A stretch of DNA of 64,000 nt from Psychrobacillus lasiicapitis (GCF_006861795.1 NZ_VDGH01000004.1:248001-312000); one strand, 5' to 3'. Positions 1 through 9,660 are shown, numbered from the stretch's first letter. Program-made: numbers and translations. Notes: generated by a model from the letters alone, not told the origin.

Positions 1-238
1 TAGTCGATGTCGGGTTTGTCGCGTTGAGATAATATCTTCTAATTCATATGGAAGTAGGAATGGTCATATCTTTAGTCTTTATTCAATCACGAAAAAAATG
101 AAACTAAAGAACTGTACAACTGAGTGAGTTTTCATTATTTTGTGACTGAGTTAGGTATTATTATGTAAATTCAGCTGCCGTCCTATTTTTTTCGTACGTT
201 AATCATTATTAGACGTATAATAATGCAGGAGAGGAAGT

Positions 239-1810
239 GTGAACTTGAAGATTATCGAACAGAATGATGAAATCACATTAACTGAAAAGAATGGACGTGT
301 GTTCATAGCGATAACTAATGGTGGATATACCTTGAAGAAATTTGATGAATTGACACGCAAGCACACCCGTCTGAAAGTATCGAATTTTTTAGCGTTAAAA
401 AATGCATTTGAACATAAAACGCATGAACCTATTGAGATAGGTAGTTGGATTGAAAGCATGGAGTTAGAAATAAGTGCAGATAAAATGGAAGCGCTCTTGA
501 CGATTTATGAATCACAGACATACATCCAAGAAAATTTAGCTGAAATTTATACAAACATTCAAAAAGTATTGCAGGAACAACAGATCATCTATGGTCTTAA
601 ACCAATCGATTTACTAAATGTAAAGTCAGGAAAAACATACATAGTTGCAACAGGATTGCCTCCTCAAAAAGGGGGAAATGCGAAAGTGACATATTTGGGT
701 CAAGCAGAAAAAAAGCCTGTCATTAAAGAGAATGGTAACACCGACTTTTTTGACATGAATTTTATTGTCGAAATAAAAGAAGGCTCCTGGTTAGGAGAAA
801 AAATCCCAGCCCAAAAAGGGATAGATGGCATAAATATACTTGGGGAAAACGTACCAGCCGAACCAGGAGATGATATAAAACTAAATTATGATACAAAAAG
901 TGCATACGAAGTAGAGGAAGACGGCAAAACTGTGCTTCGATCTAAAACAAAGGGTATTATTGGAGAGGTAAATGGTGTATTATCTGTTAAAAAGCATCTC
1001 GTCATTGATGGAGATGTTGGATTAGAAACAGGGAATCTAACATTTGATGGATCGATACAAGTGAAAGGTACTGTGATGGCAGGATATTCAGTTATCGCAT
1101 CAGGAGACGTATCGATTGATGGAAAAGAAGGAGTAAATGCGGCGGAATTGATAAAATCCACTGAAGGTGATGTCTATATAAAAGGGGGCATTTTCGGACG
1201 AGGTGCAACAAAAGTCGAAGCATACAAAAATATTTTTGTTAAGCATGCGAACGAATGTACTTTAGAAGCAAAAGATACTATTAATATCGGATTTTATGCG
1301 CTCGGCTCTACTATTTCAGCCAACCAAATCCTCCTCAATGAACGTAAAGGGAAAATTATTGGTGGAAAGACGATAGCGGTCAATTCGATTATTGCTGCAT
1401 ATTCTGGTAATAGTTTGGAAAGAAAAACGGAACTGATTGTCCAAGGGATCGATCGGAAAATATTAAAAGAAAACGCAAAAGAGAAAGCGCAGGAAATGAT
1501 TAAGCTACAAGAGGAAATGTCGAAGTTGAAACTCCAAATTGACCAATTAAAAAATGCCCTTACTGTTCAACAAATAGCTGTTTTCGAACAAACAAAGCAA
1601 AAGTACAACCAATTGCAGGTAGAAATAAAAGAAATTGATACAGAGATTAAGCGTATTTTAAGAACGTTACGACAACCCAATAATTATTATATTCATATTA
1701 CAAAAGAAGCTAATGCTGGGACAATTATTCAAATCGGCTACAAAACTTCCGTCTTATCAAGTCCTACGAAAGGGAAATTTAAAATAGAAAATGGGGAGTT
1801 AAATGTCTAA
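239..1810 (+). CDS. DUF342 (FapA-family) protein
   Basis: A 523-residue protein of the DUF342/FapA family. Members combine a glycine-rich, polymer-like beta-helical core with a coiled coil; their biochemical role is poorly defined, with proposed roles in cell-surface, polar or spore processes. Seen here: a region rich in short Gly/Val/Ile repeats at about residues 240-390, a Lys/Glu/Gln coiled coil at about 400-477 and a short beta-rich tail. There is no signal peptide or membrane segment, so it is probably cytoplasmic. The start is GTG behind AGGAGAGG. The last 8 bases overlap the start of the next gene, which suggests co-transcription. The family assignment is firm; the function is not known from the sequence. 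Confidence 0.85.
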   Translation: MNLKIIEQNDEITLTEKNGRVFIAITNGGYTLKKFDELTRKHTRLKVSNFLALKNAFEHKTHEPIEIGSWIESMELEISADKMEALLTIYESQTYIQENLAEIYTNIQKVLQEQQIIYGLKPIDLLNVKSGKTYIVATGLPPQKGGNAKVTYLGQAEKKPVIKENGNTDFFDMNFIVEIKEGSWLGEKIPAQKGIDGINILGENVPAEPGDDIKLNYDTKSAYEVEEDGKTVLRSKTKGIIGEVNGVLSVKKHLVIDGDVGLETGNLTFDGSIQVKGTVMAGYSVIASGDVSIDGKEGVNAAELIKSTEGDVYIKGGIFGRGATKVEAYKNIFVKHANECTLEAKDTINIGFYALGSTISANQILLNERKGKIIGGKTIAVNSIIAAYSGNSLERKTELIVQGIDRKILKENAKEKAQEMIKLQEEMSKLKLQIDQLKNALTVQQIAVFEQTKQKYNQLQVEIKEIDTEIKRILRTLRQPNNYYIHITKEANAGTIIQIGYKTSVLSSPTKGKFKIENGELNV

Positions 1811-2528
1811 AATACCCGTATATGCGCACCGTGGAGCTCCAAATCGAGCGGTAGAGAATTCTTTAAAAGCTTTTAGGCGAGTGCTGATGTTAGGAGTAGA
1901 TGGAATCGAAATTGATTTACAGCTTTCTGCAGATGGTGTTGCATTCGTCACTCATGATATTGACTTTTTTAGATTAGCTGGAAATAGTCGACGTATTACA
2001 GATATGACAGCTGAAGAAATTTTACAACTTAAGCTAGGAAGTCCTTTATATCGTAAATTTTGGTACAGTCGAGTAATGACATGCGATCAGTTTATCCAAT
2101 TAGTAGCTAATACCGGCATAAAACTAAATATTGAACTCAAGGAATCGTTTCTTGGAAAAATAGAGAAGATTGTAGAAGTTGTAGAAAAAACAAGAGGGAT
2201 AGAAGATGTACATTTTTCTTCTTTCGAATTTAGTATATTACAAGCGATTCATGCGCTTGGTTTGAACGTCAAAACTGCTTTTATCGGAAAAAAAAACTCC
2301 GATTGGGATTATATTTTATCTATAAAAAAATGGGATGCAATCCATTTAAACAAGAGATATTATGATTCGGAGCTAATGCATAGAATATGGAACGCAGGTT
2401 TCCCACTTCGCTTTTATAATGTAAAAGGAAATGAAAAATATATCGTTCATCCTCATGAATCTGTCATAGGGTGGATTACAGATTATCCAGAAAAAGTTAT
2501 TCAACGACAAAAAAGGAATCTGACCTAA
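1803..2528 (+). CDS. yqiK: Glycerophosphodiester phosphodiesterase (YqiK-like)
   Basis: Cytoplasmic GDPD-family phosphodiesterase of 241 aa, predicted to hydrolyse glycerophosphodiesters to sn-glycerol 3-phosphate and an alcohol in phospholipid turnover. The N-terminal catalytic signature is clear: HRG at residues 9-11, then EIDLQLSADG with the metal-binding Glu/Asp pair, then THD; a later KLNIELKE strand adds the next metal-binding Glu. No signal peptide is present, so it is not the secreted GlpQ type. It overlaps the DUF342 gene by 8 bp. In B. subtilis yqiK also lies on the bkd side of the spo0A region, which supports the symbol. Substrate specificity cannot be read from the sequence. Confidence 0.85.
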   Translation: MSKIPVYAHRGAPNRAVENSLKAFRRVLMLGVDGIEIDLQLSADGVAFVTHDIDFFRLAGNSRRITDMTAEEILQLKLGSPLYRKFWYSRVMTCDQFIQLVANTGIKLNIELKESFLGKIEKIVEVVEKTRGIEDVHFSSFEFSILQAIHALGLNVKTAFIGKKNSDWDYILSIKKWDAIHLNKRYYDSELMHRIWNAGFPLRFYNVKGNEKYIVHPHESVIGWITDYPEKVIQRQKRNLT

Positions 2529-2532
2529 AAAG

Positions 2533-2778
2533 TCAAGATTCCTTTTTCTTTTGAAATCGTGGAGCTACTTTTCCATTTTTTCGATCCCTGTTCAATAAAA
2601 ATCCGGCAAAGAAGCCTAACCCTAAAACAGTGAAAATAATACCGCTTATAAATTGTACGGCCAAGCCTCCAATAGGGAGAATTTGTAATCCGAAAAACGT
2701 ATCTCTCATTAATTTAATCCCGAACGCTGCTAAAATACCAGGAATTAATAACACGATTAAAGCCGCTAAACGACCCAT
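2533..2778 (-). CDS. yqzF: DUF2627 small membrane protein (YqzF-like)
   Basis: Small membrane protein of 81 aa with two hydrophobic segments (about residues 4-22 and 33-58) and a basic C-terminal tail ending in KKKES. It matches the DUF2627/YqzF family in size and in the GIKLMRD motif. In B. subtilis yqzF sits next to bkdR, as here. The ATG at 2778 was chosen over the upstream GTG at 2787, because the GTG overlaps the AGGAG ribosome-binding site, which is correctly spaced for the ATG. It is convergent with yqiK and divergent from bkdR. The function is unknown. Confidence 0.8.
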   Translation of the reverse strand: MGRLAALIVLLIPGILAAFGIKLMRDTFFGLQILPIGGLAVQFISGIIFTVLGLGFFAGFLLNRDRKNGKVAPRFQKKKES

Positions 2779-2906
2779 TTTCTTCACTCCTGTTCCTAGA
2801 TTTTAATTTTACATGCAAGAATATGATTGTCAACGAAAGAATCTTACGTTATGATAAATGAGAAGTGCAATAAGTTGCGAAAAAGAAAACGGGGGTGTGC
2901 ATATTT

Positions 2907-4925
2907 TTGCAAAACATACTCATTGTAGGTGCAGGTAACGGTGGATATGCACTTCTGAAGTTGATGGAACAGGCGGATTACTTACAAGTAACAGCAATTG
3001 TTGATATCAACGAAGAAGCTCCTGGAATGATTTACGCTAAAGAGCATCACATTTCAACTTATTCAGATTGGAAGCCTCTTTTAAGCGGAAATATTCAAAT
3101 CATCATTGATGTAACAGGGAATAGAGAGGTTTTTCAAGAACTTCTTGTAAATAGACCTGCAACTGCGGTAGTTATACCAGGTGAAATTGCTAACTTAATC
3201 GTTACGTTACTAGAAGAAAAAGATGATTATATTCAGATTATCGATCGTAAAAAAATGATGCAAGAATTAATTTTTAACTCTATCGAAGAAGGCATGATTG
3301 GGATAGACGACCAGGGAATCGTCAATTTTTTCAACAAAAGTGCAGAAAAAATGACAAAAATGCCAAGAGAAAAGGCTATTGGGAAGCATGTGCATGAAGT
3401 AATAGGCTTAAGTGAATTACCGAGAATATTCGAGACTGGTAGTGTCGAATTAAACAAAGAACTCACTCTTGAAAGCGGTACCAAAATTGTCACGTCAAGG
3501 TATCCGATGATTAATGAAGAGGGAAAAAGGGTCGGTGCATTCGCAGTATTTAAGGATATTACAGAGGTGCTTCGTCTTGCAGAAGAGATTACCAATTTAA
3601 CAGAAATACAAAAAATGTTAGAAGCCATTATATATTCGAGTGATGATGCAATATCTGTAGTGGATGAAGAAGGAAAAGGGATTCTTATTAACCCTGCATA
3701 TACTCGAATTACTGGTTTTAGCGAAGAGGAAGTAATCGGTAGACCTGCGACAGCGGATATTTCTGAAGGGGAAAGTATTCATTTAAAAGTGTTGCAAACG
3801 AAAAAGCCGATTCGTGGGGTAAATCTTCGTGTTGGAAAACAGAAAAAAGAAGTGATTGTAAATGTTGCACCAATCATCGTGAATAGCGAGCTAAAGGGAA
3901 GTGTCGGTGTAATTCATGACATGACGGAGATGCGTGGTCTGATGAAAGAGCTGGATCGTGCAAAAACGCTTATTCGTACCTTGGAATTATCGTATTCTTT
4001 AAAGGATATTTCAGGAAAATCGAAACAGATAAATTTTGCGATAGATCAAGCAAGACTGGCAGCAAGTGTACCTGTTACCGTTCTCTTAAGGGGAGAGGTT
4101 GGTTCAGGGAAGGATTTATTTGCCCATGCTATTCATAGTGAAAGCTCCAGAGCACCTCATCCATTTATCCGAGTTAATTGTAGTGCTTTGGAAGAACATT
4201 TATTAGAAAAAGAATTATTTGGCTTTGAAGAAAACGGATTGAGTCAAGCGGGACTATTCGAAAATGCTGAACACGGTACTATTTTCTTGGACGAAGTTGG
4301 GGAACTTACGAAAAAGACGCAAGCAAAATTGCTACGTGTTCTAAGAGAAAATATCATCATACGGGTAGGAGGGTCTTCTTCTATTCCGGTAGATGTACGG
4401 GTCATTGCAGCGAGTAGTTTAAATCTAGAAAAAGCAATGCGTGAAGGTACATTTAGAGAAGATTTTTATTTCCAATTAAATCGAATGCCTATCCATATTC
4501 CAGCATTAAGTGAGCGAAAAGAAGATATTCCGATAATTGCGGAACACTTACTGGTAAAGCTAAATCAAGAATTTGGTCGGAACGTGGAAGGTTTCACAGA
4601 GGAAGCGATGGACAGCTTGCTTGCCTATGATTGGCCCGGAAATGTGCGAGAACTAGAAAACATTATTAGTCGTTCTATGATTTTCTTGCAGCCGAACGAT
4701 CGTTTTGTCGAAGAACAGCATCTACCAAAGTCGATGCTTGCGATAGAAAATAAAGACGATGATGAGCCGATCGGCACGCTAGCAGAACAAATGGATGAGA
4801 TGGAAAAGAAAGTGTTAGCACGGGCGCTCAAAGCATCCGGGGGAAATAAATCGCAAACAGCTAAAAAACTTCAAATTTCTCTTCGCACACTATATTATAA
4901 GCTAGAAAAATATCAGTTAGTTTAA
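2907..4925 (+). CDS. bkdR: BkdR-type regulator with degenerate sigma-54 AAA+ domain
   Basis: Regulator of branched-chain amino acid degradation, about 672 aa. Domain order: a Rossmann-like N-terminus (ILIVGAGNGGYALL), two PAS domains (about 115-230 and 240-350), an NtrC-type AAA+ domain (about 365-600) and a Fis-type helix-turn-helix at the end (SGGNKSQTAKKLQISLRTLY). Walker A (GEVGSGKD) and Walker B (GTIFLDEV) are intact. The GAFTGA loop that contacts sigma-54 is missing: after ELFG at about residue 436 the sequence runs FEENGLSQAGLFE, about six residues shorter than usual. The R-finger segment reads FREDFYFQLN, with Gln at about 522 where Arg is usual. TTG at 2907 is preferred because GGGGGTG lies just upstream; GTG at 2895 overlaps that site. 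Its position directly before bcd supports BkdR. Confidence 0.85.
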   Translation: MQNILIVGAGNGGYALLKLMEQADYLQVTAIVDINEEAPGMIYAKEHHISTYSDWKPLLSGNIQIIIDVTGNREVFQELLVNRPATAVVIPGEIANLIVTLLEEKDDYIQIIDRKKMMQELIFNSIEEGMIGIDDQGIVNFFNKSAEKMTKMPREKAIGKHVHEVIGLSELPRIFETGSVELNKELTLESGTKIVTSRYPMINEEGKRVGAFAVFKDITEVLRLAEEITNLTEIQKMLEAIIYSSDDAISVVDEEGKGILINPAYTRITGFSEEEVIGRPATADISEGESIHLKVLQTKKPIRGVNLRVGKQKKEVIVNVAPIIVNSELKGSVGVIHDMTEMRGLMKELDRAKTLIRTLELSYSLKDISGKSKQINFAIDQARLAASVPVTVLLRGEVGSGKDLFAHAIHSESSRAPHPFIRVNCSALEEHLLEKELFGFEENGLSQAGLFENAEHGTIFLDEVGELTKKTQAKLLRVLRENIIIRVGGSSSIPVDVRVIAASSLNLEKAMREGTFREDFYFQLNRMPIHIPALSERKEDIPIIAEHLLVKLNQEFGRNVEGFTEEAMDSLLAYDWPGNVRELENIISRSMIFLQPNDRFVEEQHLPKSMLAIENKDDDEPIGTLAEQMDEMEKKVLARALKASGGNKSQTAKKLQISLRTLYYKLEKYQLV

Positions 4926-4998
4926 AATGGGAGTTATTTTCACATAACAAGGGGTATTTATATATATAACAGAAATTACTATCTAGGAGGAATTACAC

Positions 4999-6093
4999 AT
5001 GGAAATTTTCAAATATATGGAGACTTACGATTATGAGCAATTAGTTTTTTGCCAAGACAAAACATCAGGATTGAAAGCAATTATTGCAATTCATGACACT
5101 ACGCTTGGACCAGCACTTGGTGGAACTCGTATGTGGAATTATGCGTCTGAAGAAGAGGCGATTGAAGATGCACTACGCTTAGCAAAAGGAATGACTTATA
5201 AAAATGCTGCTGCTGGTCTAAATCTTGGTGGCGGGAAAACAGTTATTATTGGTGATCCATTAAAAGATAAAAACGAAGAAATGTTCCGCGCATTTGGTCG
5301 TTTCATCCAAGGGCTAAACGGTCGTTATATTACAGCAGAAGATGTTGGTACTACAGTAGCAGATATGGATATTATTCATGAGGAAACAAATTATGTAACT
5401 GGTATTTCAGAAGCATTCGGTTCATCGGGTAATCCATCACCAGTAACTGCTTATGGTGTATATGTAGGGATGAAAGCTGCTGCAAAAGAGGCTTTTGGTT
5501 CTGATTCACTTGAAGGCAAAACAGTTGCCGTTCAAGGTGTGGGAAATGTTGCATACACATTATGCGATTATTTACACAAAGAAGGTGCAAAACTAATTGT
5601 TGCTGATATTAACCAGGCTTCAGTTGACCGAGCTGTAAATGCGTTTGATGCTGTTCAAGTTGGAGTAGATGAAATTTACTCTCAAGATGCAGATATTTTC
5701 GCACCATGTGCACTAGGTGCAATTATTAATGACAACACAATTCCGCAACTAAAAGCAAAAGTAATTGCAGGTTCTGCAAATAATCAATTAAAAGATACAA
5801 AACATGGTGATATCATCCACGAAATGGGTATTGTTTATGCACCGGACTATGTGATCAATTCAGGTGGCGTGATTAACGTAGCAGACGAATTATATGGCTA
5901 TAATCACGATCGTGCAATGAAACGTGTTTCTGGAATATATGATACAATTGAAAAGATTTTCGCTATTTCTAAAAGAGATGAGATTCCAACATACGTAGCA
6001 GCAGACCGACTAGCTGAAGAACGCATTGAGCGTGTTGGGAAATCTCGTAGCCAATTTTTACAAAATGGCAAACATATTATTACTAATCGATAA
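4999..6093 (+). CDS. bcd: Leucine dehydrogenase
   Basis: NAD-dependent leucine (branched-chain amino acid) dehydrogenase, 364 aa, which reversibly deaminates Leu, Ile and Val to their 2-keto acids. The N-terminal half carries the Glu/Leu/Phe/Val dehydrogenase substrate site with the catalytic-lysine motif [14 protein letters not shown]. The C-terminal half is a Rossmann domain with [11 protein letters not shown]. Length is normal for the family. It has a strong AGGAGG site and follows bkdR by 73 bp. Ptb, which precedes bcd in B. subtilis, is missing. The product feeds the BKDH complex encoded downstream. Confidence 0.95.
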   Translation: MEIFKYMETYDYEQLVFCQDKTSGLKAIIAIHDTTLGPALGGTRMWNYASEEEAIEDALRLAKGMTYKNAAAGLNLGGGKTVIIGDPLKDKNEEMFRAFGRFIQGLNGRYITAEDVGTTVADMDIIHEETNYVTGISEAFGSSGNPSPVTAYGVYVGMKAAAKEAFGSDSLEGKTVAVQGVGNVAYTLCDYLHKEGAKLIVADINQASVDRAVNAFDAVQVGVDEIYSQDADIFAPCALGAIINDNTIPQLKAKVIAGSANNQLKDTKHGDIIHEMGIVYAPDYVINSGGVINVADELYGYNHDRAMKRVSGIYDTIEKIFAISKRDEIPTYVAADRLAEERIERVGKSRSQFLQNGKHIITNR

Positions 6094-6122
6094 TATTAAA
6101 TAGACGGATCATAGAAAATAAA

Positions 6123-6178
6123 TGATAACCAAATGATGGGCCGACTTTGAAAAAAGCGGCCTTCTTCGTTCTAAATTG
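6123..6178 (+). terminator. Possible attenuator hairpin between bcd and lpdV
   Basis: GGCCG ... CGGCC forms a short stem followed by a T-rich but interrupted run. It could trim read-through from bcd into the BKDH genes. Weak: the stem is only 5 bp and there is no clean T tract. Confidence 0.3.
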
Positions 6179-6207
6179 GTTTTGTTCAGTATTAAGGAGG
6201 CAAGGTC

Positions 6208-7638
6208 GTGGCAAAAGAATATGATGTAGTCATCATTGGTGGCGGTACAGGCGGTTATGTGGCTGCTATTCGGGCAGCTCAATTAGGATTAAAAACTGCA
6301 ATTGTAGAAAAAGGCAATCTTGGAGGTACATGTTTACATAAAGGGTGTATTCCAAGTAAAGCATTGCTTCGCAGCGCAGAAGTATATGCAACAACCAAAA
6401 ATCATGCAGCAGACTTCGGTGTAAACACAGGAGAAGTGACACTAGACTTCAGCCGTGTGCAGGCTCGTAAAGAATCGATTGTTAGCGGATTACATCAAGG
6501 CGTTCAGGGACTCATGAAAAAAGGTAAAATTGATGTGTTAGAAGGTACAGGAAGAATGCTTGGTCCTTCTATTTTTTCTCCATCACCAGGTGGAACAATT
6601 TCAGTCGAAATGAATAATGGTGATGAAAACGAAATGCTTATCCCGAAAAACGTAGTGATTGCGACAGGTTCCAGACCACGTACTTTACCGGGTCTAACAA
6701 TTGATGGAACCCTTGTCATGAGTTCAGATGAAGCGCTTGCGATGACTGAATTGCCACAATCAATTTTAATAGTAGGCGGCGGTGTAATAGGTATTGAGTG
6801 GGCTTCCATGTTAAATGACTTCGGTGTAAAAGTGACTGTTATTGAGTATGCAGATCGTATCATACCAACAGAAGATAAAGATATTTCCAAAGAAATGCAA
6901 AAATTACTTGCTAAAAAAGGAGTCGCTTTTGCAACAAGTGCAAAAGTACTTCCAGAAACTTTGGAAACGGCAAACGATCAAGTTACCATTTCAGCAGAAA
7001 TAAATGGTGAAAATAAAACATTCACAGCTGAGAAAATGCTTGTTTCAGTTGGTCGCCAAGCAAATGTAGAAGGTATTGGTATTGAAAATACCGATATCGT
7101 TGTAGAAAAAGGATTTATCCAAGTATCTGAAACATTCCAAACAAAAGAATCACATATTTATGCTATTGGCGATGTAATCGGAGGTCTCCAACTAGCACAT
7201 GTGGCGAGTCACGAAGGTATCACAGCTATAGAGCATATCGCGGGTAACGACATTTCACCGATTGACTACAAACTAGTTTCACGTTGTATTTATTCAAATC
7301 CAGAAGCCTCTAGTGTTGGAATTACAGAGCAACAAGCAAAAGAGCAAGGATTTGACGTGAAAGTTGGTAAATTCTCTTTTAAAGCGATTGGAAAAGCGCT
7401 TGTTTATGGCGAATCAGATGGTTTTGTCAAAATCGTTGCAGATAAGAAAACGGATGATATATTAGGTGTTCATATGATTGGACCTCATGTAACAGATATG
7501 ATTTCAGAGGCAGGTCTAGCTATGGTTCTGGATGCAACTCCTTGGGAAATCGCACATACGATTCACCCACACCCAACACTGAGTGAAGTTATGGGAGAAG
7601 CGGCACTTGCCGTAGATGGTAAAGCAATTCATATGTAA
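6208..7638 (+). CDS. lpdV: Dihydrolipoyl dehydrogenase, BKDH E3
   Basis: FAD-dependent dihydrolipoamide dehydrogenase (E3), 476 aa, which reoxidises the lipoyl arm of E2 with NAD. Seen: N-terminal GGGTGGYVAAIRAAQLG dinucleotide fold, redox-active disulfide motif GGTCLHKGCIPSKA, a second NAD-binding GGGVIGIEWA, and the C-terminal catalytic HPHPTLSE. GTG start at 6208 behind AAGGAGG. It opens a tight run lpdV-bkdAA-bkdAB-bkdB with gaps of 16, -1 and 12 bp, so these four are one transcript. The context marks it as the branched-chain-specific E3 rather than the pyruvate dehydrogenase E3. Confidence 0.95.
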   Translation: MAKEYDVVIIGGGTGGYVAAIRAAQLGLKTAIVEKGNLGGTCLHKGCIPSKALLRSAEVYATTKNHAADFGVNTGEVTLDFSRVQARKESIVSGLHQGVQGLMKKGKIDVLEGTGRMLGPSIFSPSPGGTISVEMNNGDENEMLIPKNVVIATGSRPRTLPGLTIDGTLVMSSDEALAMTELPQSILIVGGGVIGIEWASMLNDFGVKVTVIEYADRIIPTEDKDISKEMQKLLAKKGVAFATSAKVLPETLETANDQVTISAEINGENKTFTAEKMLVSVGRQANVEGIGIENTDIVVEKGFIQVSETFQTKESHIYAIGDVIGGLQLAHVASHEGITAIEHIAGNDISPIDYKLVSRCIYSNPEASSVGITEQQAKEQGFDVKVGKFSFKAIGKALVYGESDGFVKIVADKKTDDILGVHMIGPHVTDMISEAGLAMVLDATPWEIAHTIHPHPTLSEVMGEAALAVDGKAIHM

Positions 7639-7654
7639 AAAGGAGGAGTTCTAT

Positions 7655-8665
7655 ATGACAACAAATCGTCACGCAGAATTAGGGTTAACAAATGAAGATG
7701 TGCTAAAAATGTTTGAAACGATGCTTATGGCACGTCGTATCGATGAACGTATGTGGTTATTAAACCGAGCAGGTAAAATTCCTTTTGTTATTTCTTGTCA
7801 AGGGCAAGAAGCAGCACAAGTAGGAGCGGCATTTGCTTTAGATAATACAAAAGATTATATTGCGCCGTATTACCGCGATATGGGTGTTGTTTTACACTTT
7901 GGTATGACGGCAAAAGATCTAATGCTATCCGCTTTTGCAAAAGCGGAGGATCCAAACTCTGGCGGTCGACAAATGCCAGGTCATTTTGGTCAAAAGAAAA
8001 ATAGAATTCTGACTGGTTCTTCACCGGTTACTACTCAATTACCACATGCAGTGGGGGTTGCTTTAGCTGCAAAAATAGAAAAGAAGGATTTTATTACGTT
8101 TGTAACATTAGGAGAAGGTTCTTCCAACCAAGGAGATTTCCACGAAGGATTAAACTTTGCGGGAGTTCACCAATTGCCGTGTATCACAATGGTTGAAAAC
8201 AATAATTATGCTATTTCTGTGCCTTTTGAAAGACAAGTTGCGAGTAAAACGGTTGCAGACCGTGCATCTAGTTACGGAATGCCAGGTGTGAGGGTAGATG
8301 GAAAAGATCCGATTGAGGTTTATAAAGTAGTAAAAGAAGCAGCAGATCGTGCTCGTAACGGAGAAGGACCAAGCTTAATCGAAGCGGTAACCTATCGTTT
8401 AACTGCACACTCATCGGATGATGATGATCGTCAGTACCGCACTGCGGAGGACATTGCAGAAGGAAAAGCATTAGATCCGCTAATCACGTTTGCAAAATAT
8501 TTAAGAGATAATGATATTTTAACTGCAGAATTAGAAAAAGAAATTAACGACCGCATCATGAAGGAAGTAAATGAGGCAACAGATTATGCAGAAAACGCAC
8601 CATATGCTGCTCCAGAAGATGCATTGAAACATGTATATGCAGAAAAAGATGGGGGGAACGCATAA
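7655..8665 (+). CDS. bkdAA: Branched-chain 2-oxoacid dehydrogenase E1 alpha
   Basis: Thiamine-diphosphate-dependent E1 alpha subunit, 336 aa, which decarboxylates branched-chain 2-keto acids together with BkdAB. Seen: GSSPVTTQLPHAVG, and the ThDP motif region GEGSSNQGDFHEGLN ending in VENNNYAISVP, plus the conserved YRLTAHSSDDD loop. ATG at 7655 is chosen because AAAAGGAGGAG lies just before it; a longer frame beginning at 7616 overlaps lpdV and has no ribosome-binding site. It abuts bkdAB with a 1-base overlap, as expected for a heterotetramer pair. Confidence 0.95.
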   Translation: MTTNRHAELGLTNEDVLKMFETMLMARRIDERMWLLNRAGKIPFVISCQGQEAAQVGAAFALDNTKDYIAPYYRDMGVVLHFGMTAKDLMLSAFAKAEDPNSGGRQMPGHFGQKKNRILTGSSPVTTQLPHAVGVALAAKIEKKDFITFVTLGEGSSNQGDFHEGLNFAGVHQLPCITMVENNNYAISVPFERQVASKTVADRASSYGMPGVRVDGKDPIEVYKVVKEAADRARNGEGPSLIEAVTYRLTAHSSDDDDRQYRTAEDIAEGKALDPLITFAKYLRDNDILTAELEKEINDRIMKEVNEATDYAENAPYAAPEDALKHVYAEKDGGNA

Positions 8666-9648
8666 TGGCAATCATGTCTTATATCGATGCAATAACACTT
8701 GCAATGAAAGAAGAAATGACTCGCGATGAGCGCGTATTCGTTCTTGGGGAAGACGTAGGTAGAAAAGGCGGCGTTTTTAAAGCGACGAATGGCCTTTATG
8801 ATGAATTCGGTGAATACCGCGTTTTAGACACACCTCTTGCTGAATCTGCTATTGCAGGTGTAGGTATTGGTGCTGCAATGTACGGGCTTCGTCCAATTGC
8901 GGAGATGCAATTTGCAGATTTTATCATGCCTGCAGTCAATCAAATTATTTCAGAAGCTGCGCGTATTCGTTATCGTTCGAATAATGACTGGACTTGTCCA
9001 ATTGTTATTCGTGCCCCGTTCGGCGGAGGCATTCATGGTGCTCTTTACCACTCACAATCAGTGGAAGCTGTTTTTGCGAACCAACCAGGATTGAAAATTG
9101 TCATTCCTTCTACTCCTTACGATGCAAAAGGATTGTTAAAAGCGGCGATTCGCGATGAAGATCCGGTTATGTTCTTTGAGCATAAACGTGCGTATCGTCT
9201 TATTAAAGGGGAAGTTCCAGAAGAAGATTATACGATTGAAATCGGAAAAGCTGATGTAAAACGGGAAGGCGAAGACATTACGGTTATTACGTATGGTCTT
9301 GCTGTTCACTTTGCGTTGCAAGCTGCAGAACGTTTAGAAAAAGACGGAATTTCTGCTCATATCCTTGACCTACGGACAATTTATCCATTAGATAAAGAAG
9401 CTATTATAGAAGCAGCATCCAAAACGGGTAAAGTACTTCTTGTCACTGAGGATAATAAAGAGGGAAGTGTCATTAGTGAAGTGGCGGCAATCATTGCAGA
9501 AAATTGCTTGTTTGATTTAGATGCACCAATCATGCGTCTTGCTGGTCCGGATGTTCCTGCTATGCCATATGCGCCAACAATGGAAAAATTCTTTATGATC
9601 AATCCAGATAAAGTAGAAAAAGCGATGCGCGAGCTAGCGGAATATTAA
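8665..9648 (+). CDS. bkdAB: Branched-chain 2-oxoacid dehydrogenase E1 beta
   Basis: E1 beta subunit, 327 aa, partner of BkdAA. Seen: FVLGEDVGRKGGVFKAT at the N-terminus, EMQFADFIMPAVNQI in the pyrimidine-binding half, FGGGIHGALYHSQSVEA and the C-terminal transketolase-type domain with VLLVTEDNKEGSV. Length is standard. A second in-frame ATG lies 4 codons downstream; the first has the better-spaced GGGGGG ribosome-binding site. The enzyme makes isovaleryl-, isobutyryl- and 2-methylbutyryl-CoA, also the primers of iso/anteiso fatty acids that dominate membranes in this group. Confidence 0.95.
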   Translation: MAIMSYIDAITLAMKEEMTRDERVFVLGEDVGRKGGVFKATNGLYDEFGEYRVLDTPLAESAIAGVGIGAAMYGLRPIAEMQFADFIMPAVNQIISEAARIRYRSNNDWTCPIVIRAPFGGGIHGALYHSQSVEAVFANQPGLKIVIPSTPYDAKGLLKAAIRDEDPVMFFEHKRAYRLIKGEVPEEDYTIEIGKADVKREGEDITVITYGLAVHFALQAAERLEKDGISAHILDLRTIYPLDKEAIIEAASKTGKVLLVTEDNKEGSVISEVAAIIAENCLFDLDAPIMRLAGPDVPAMPYAPTMEKFFMINPDKVEKAMRELAEY

Positions 9649-9660
9649 GGAGGGACTAAC

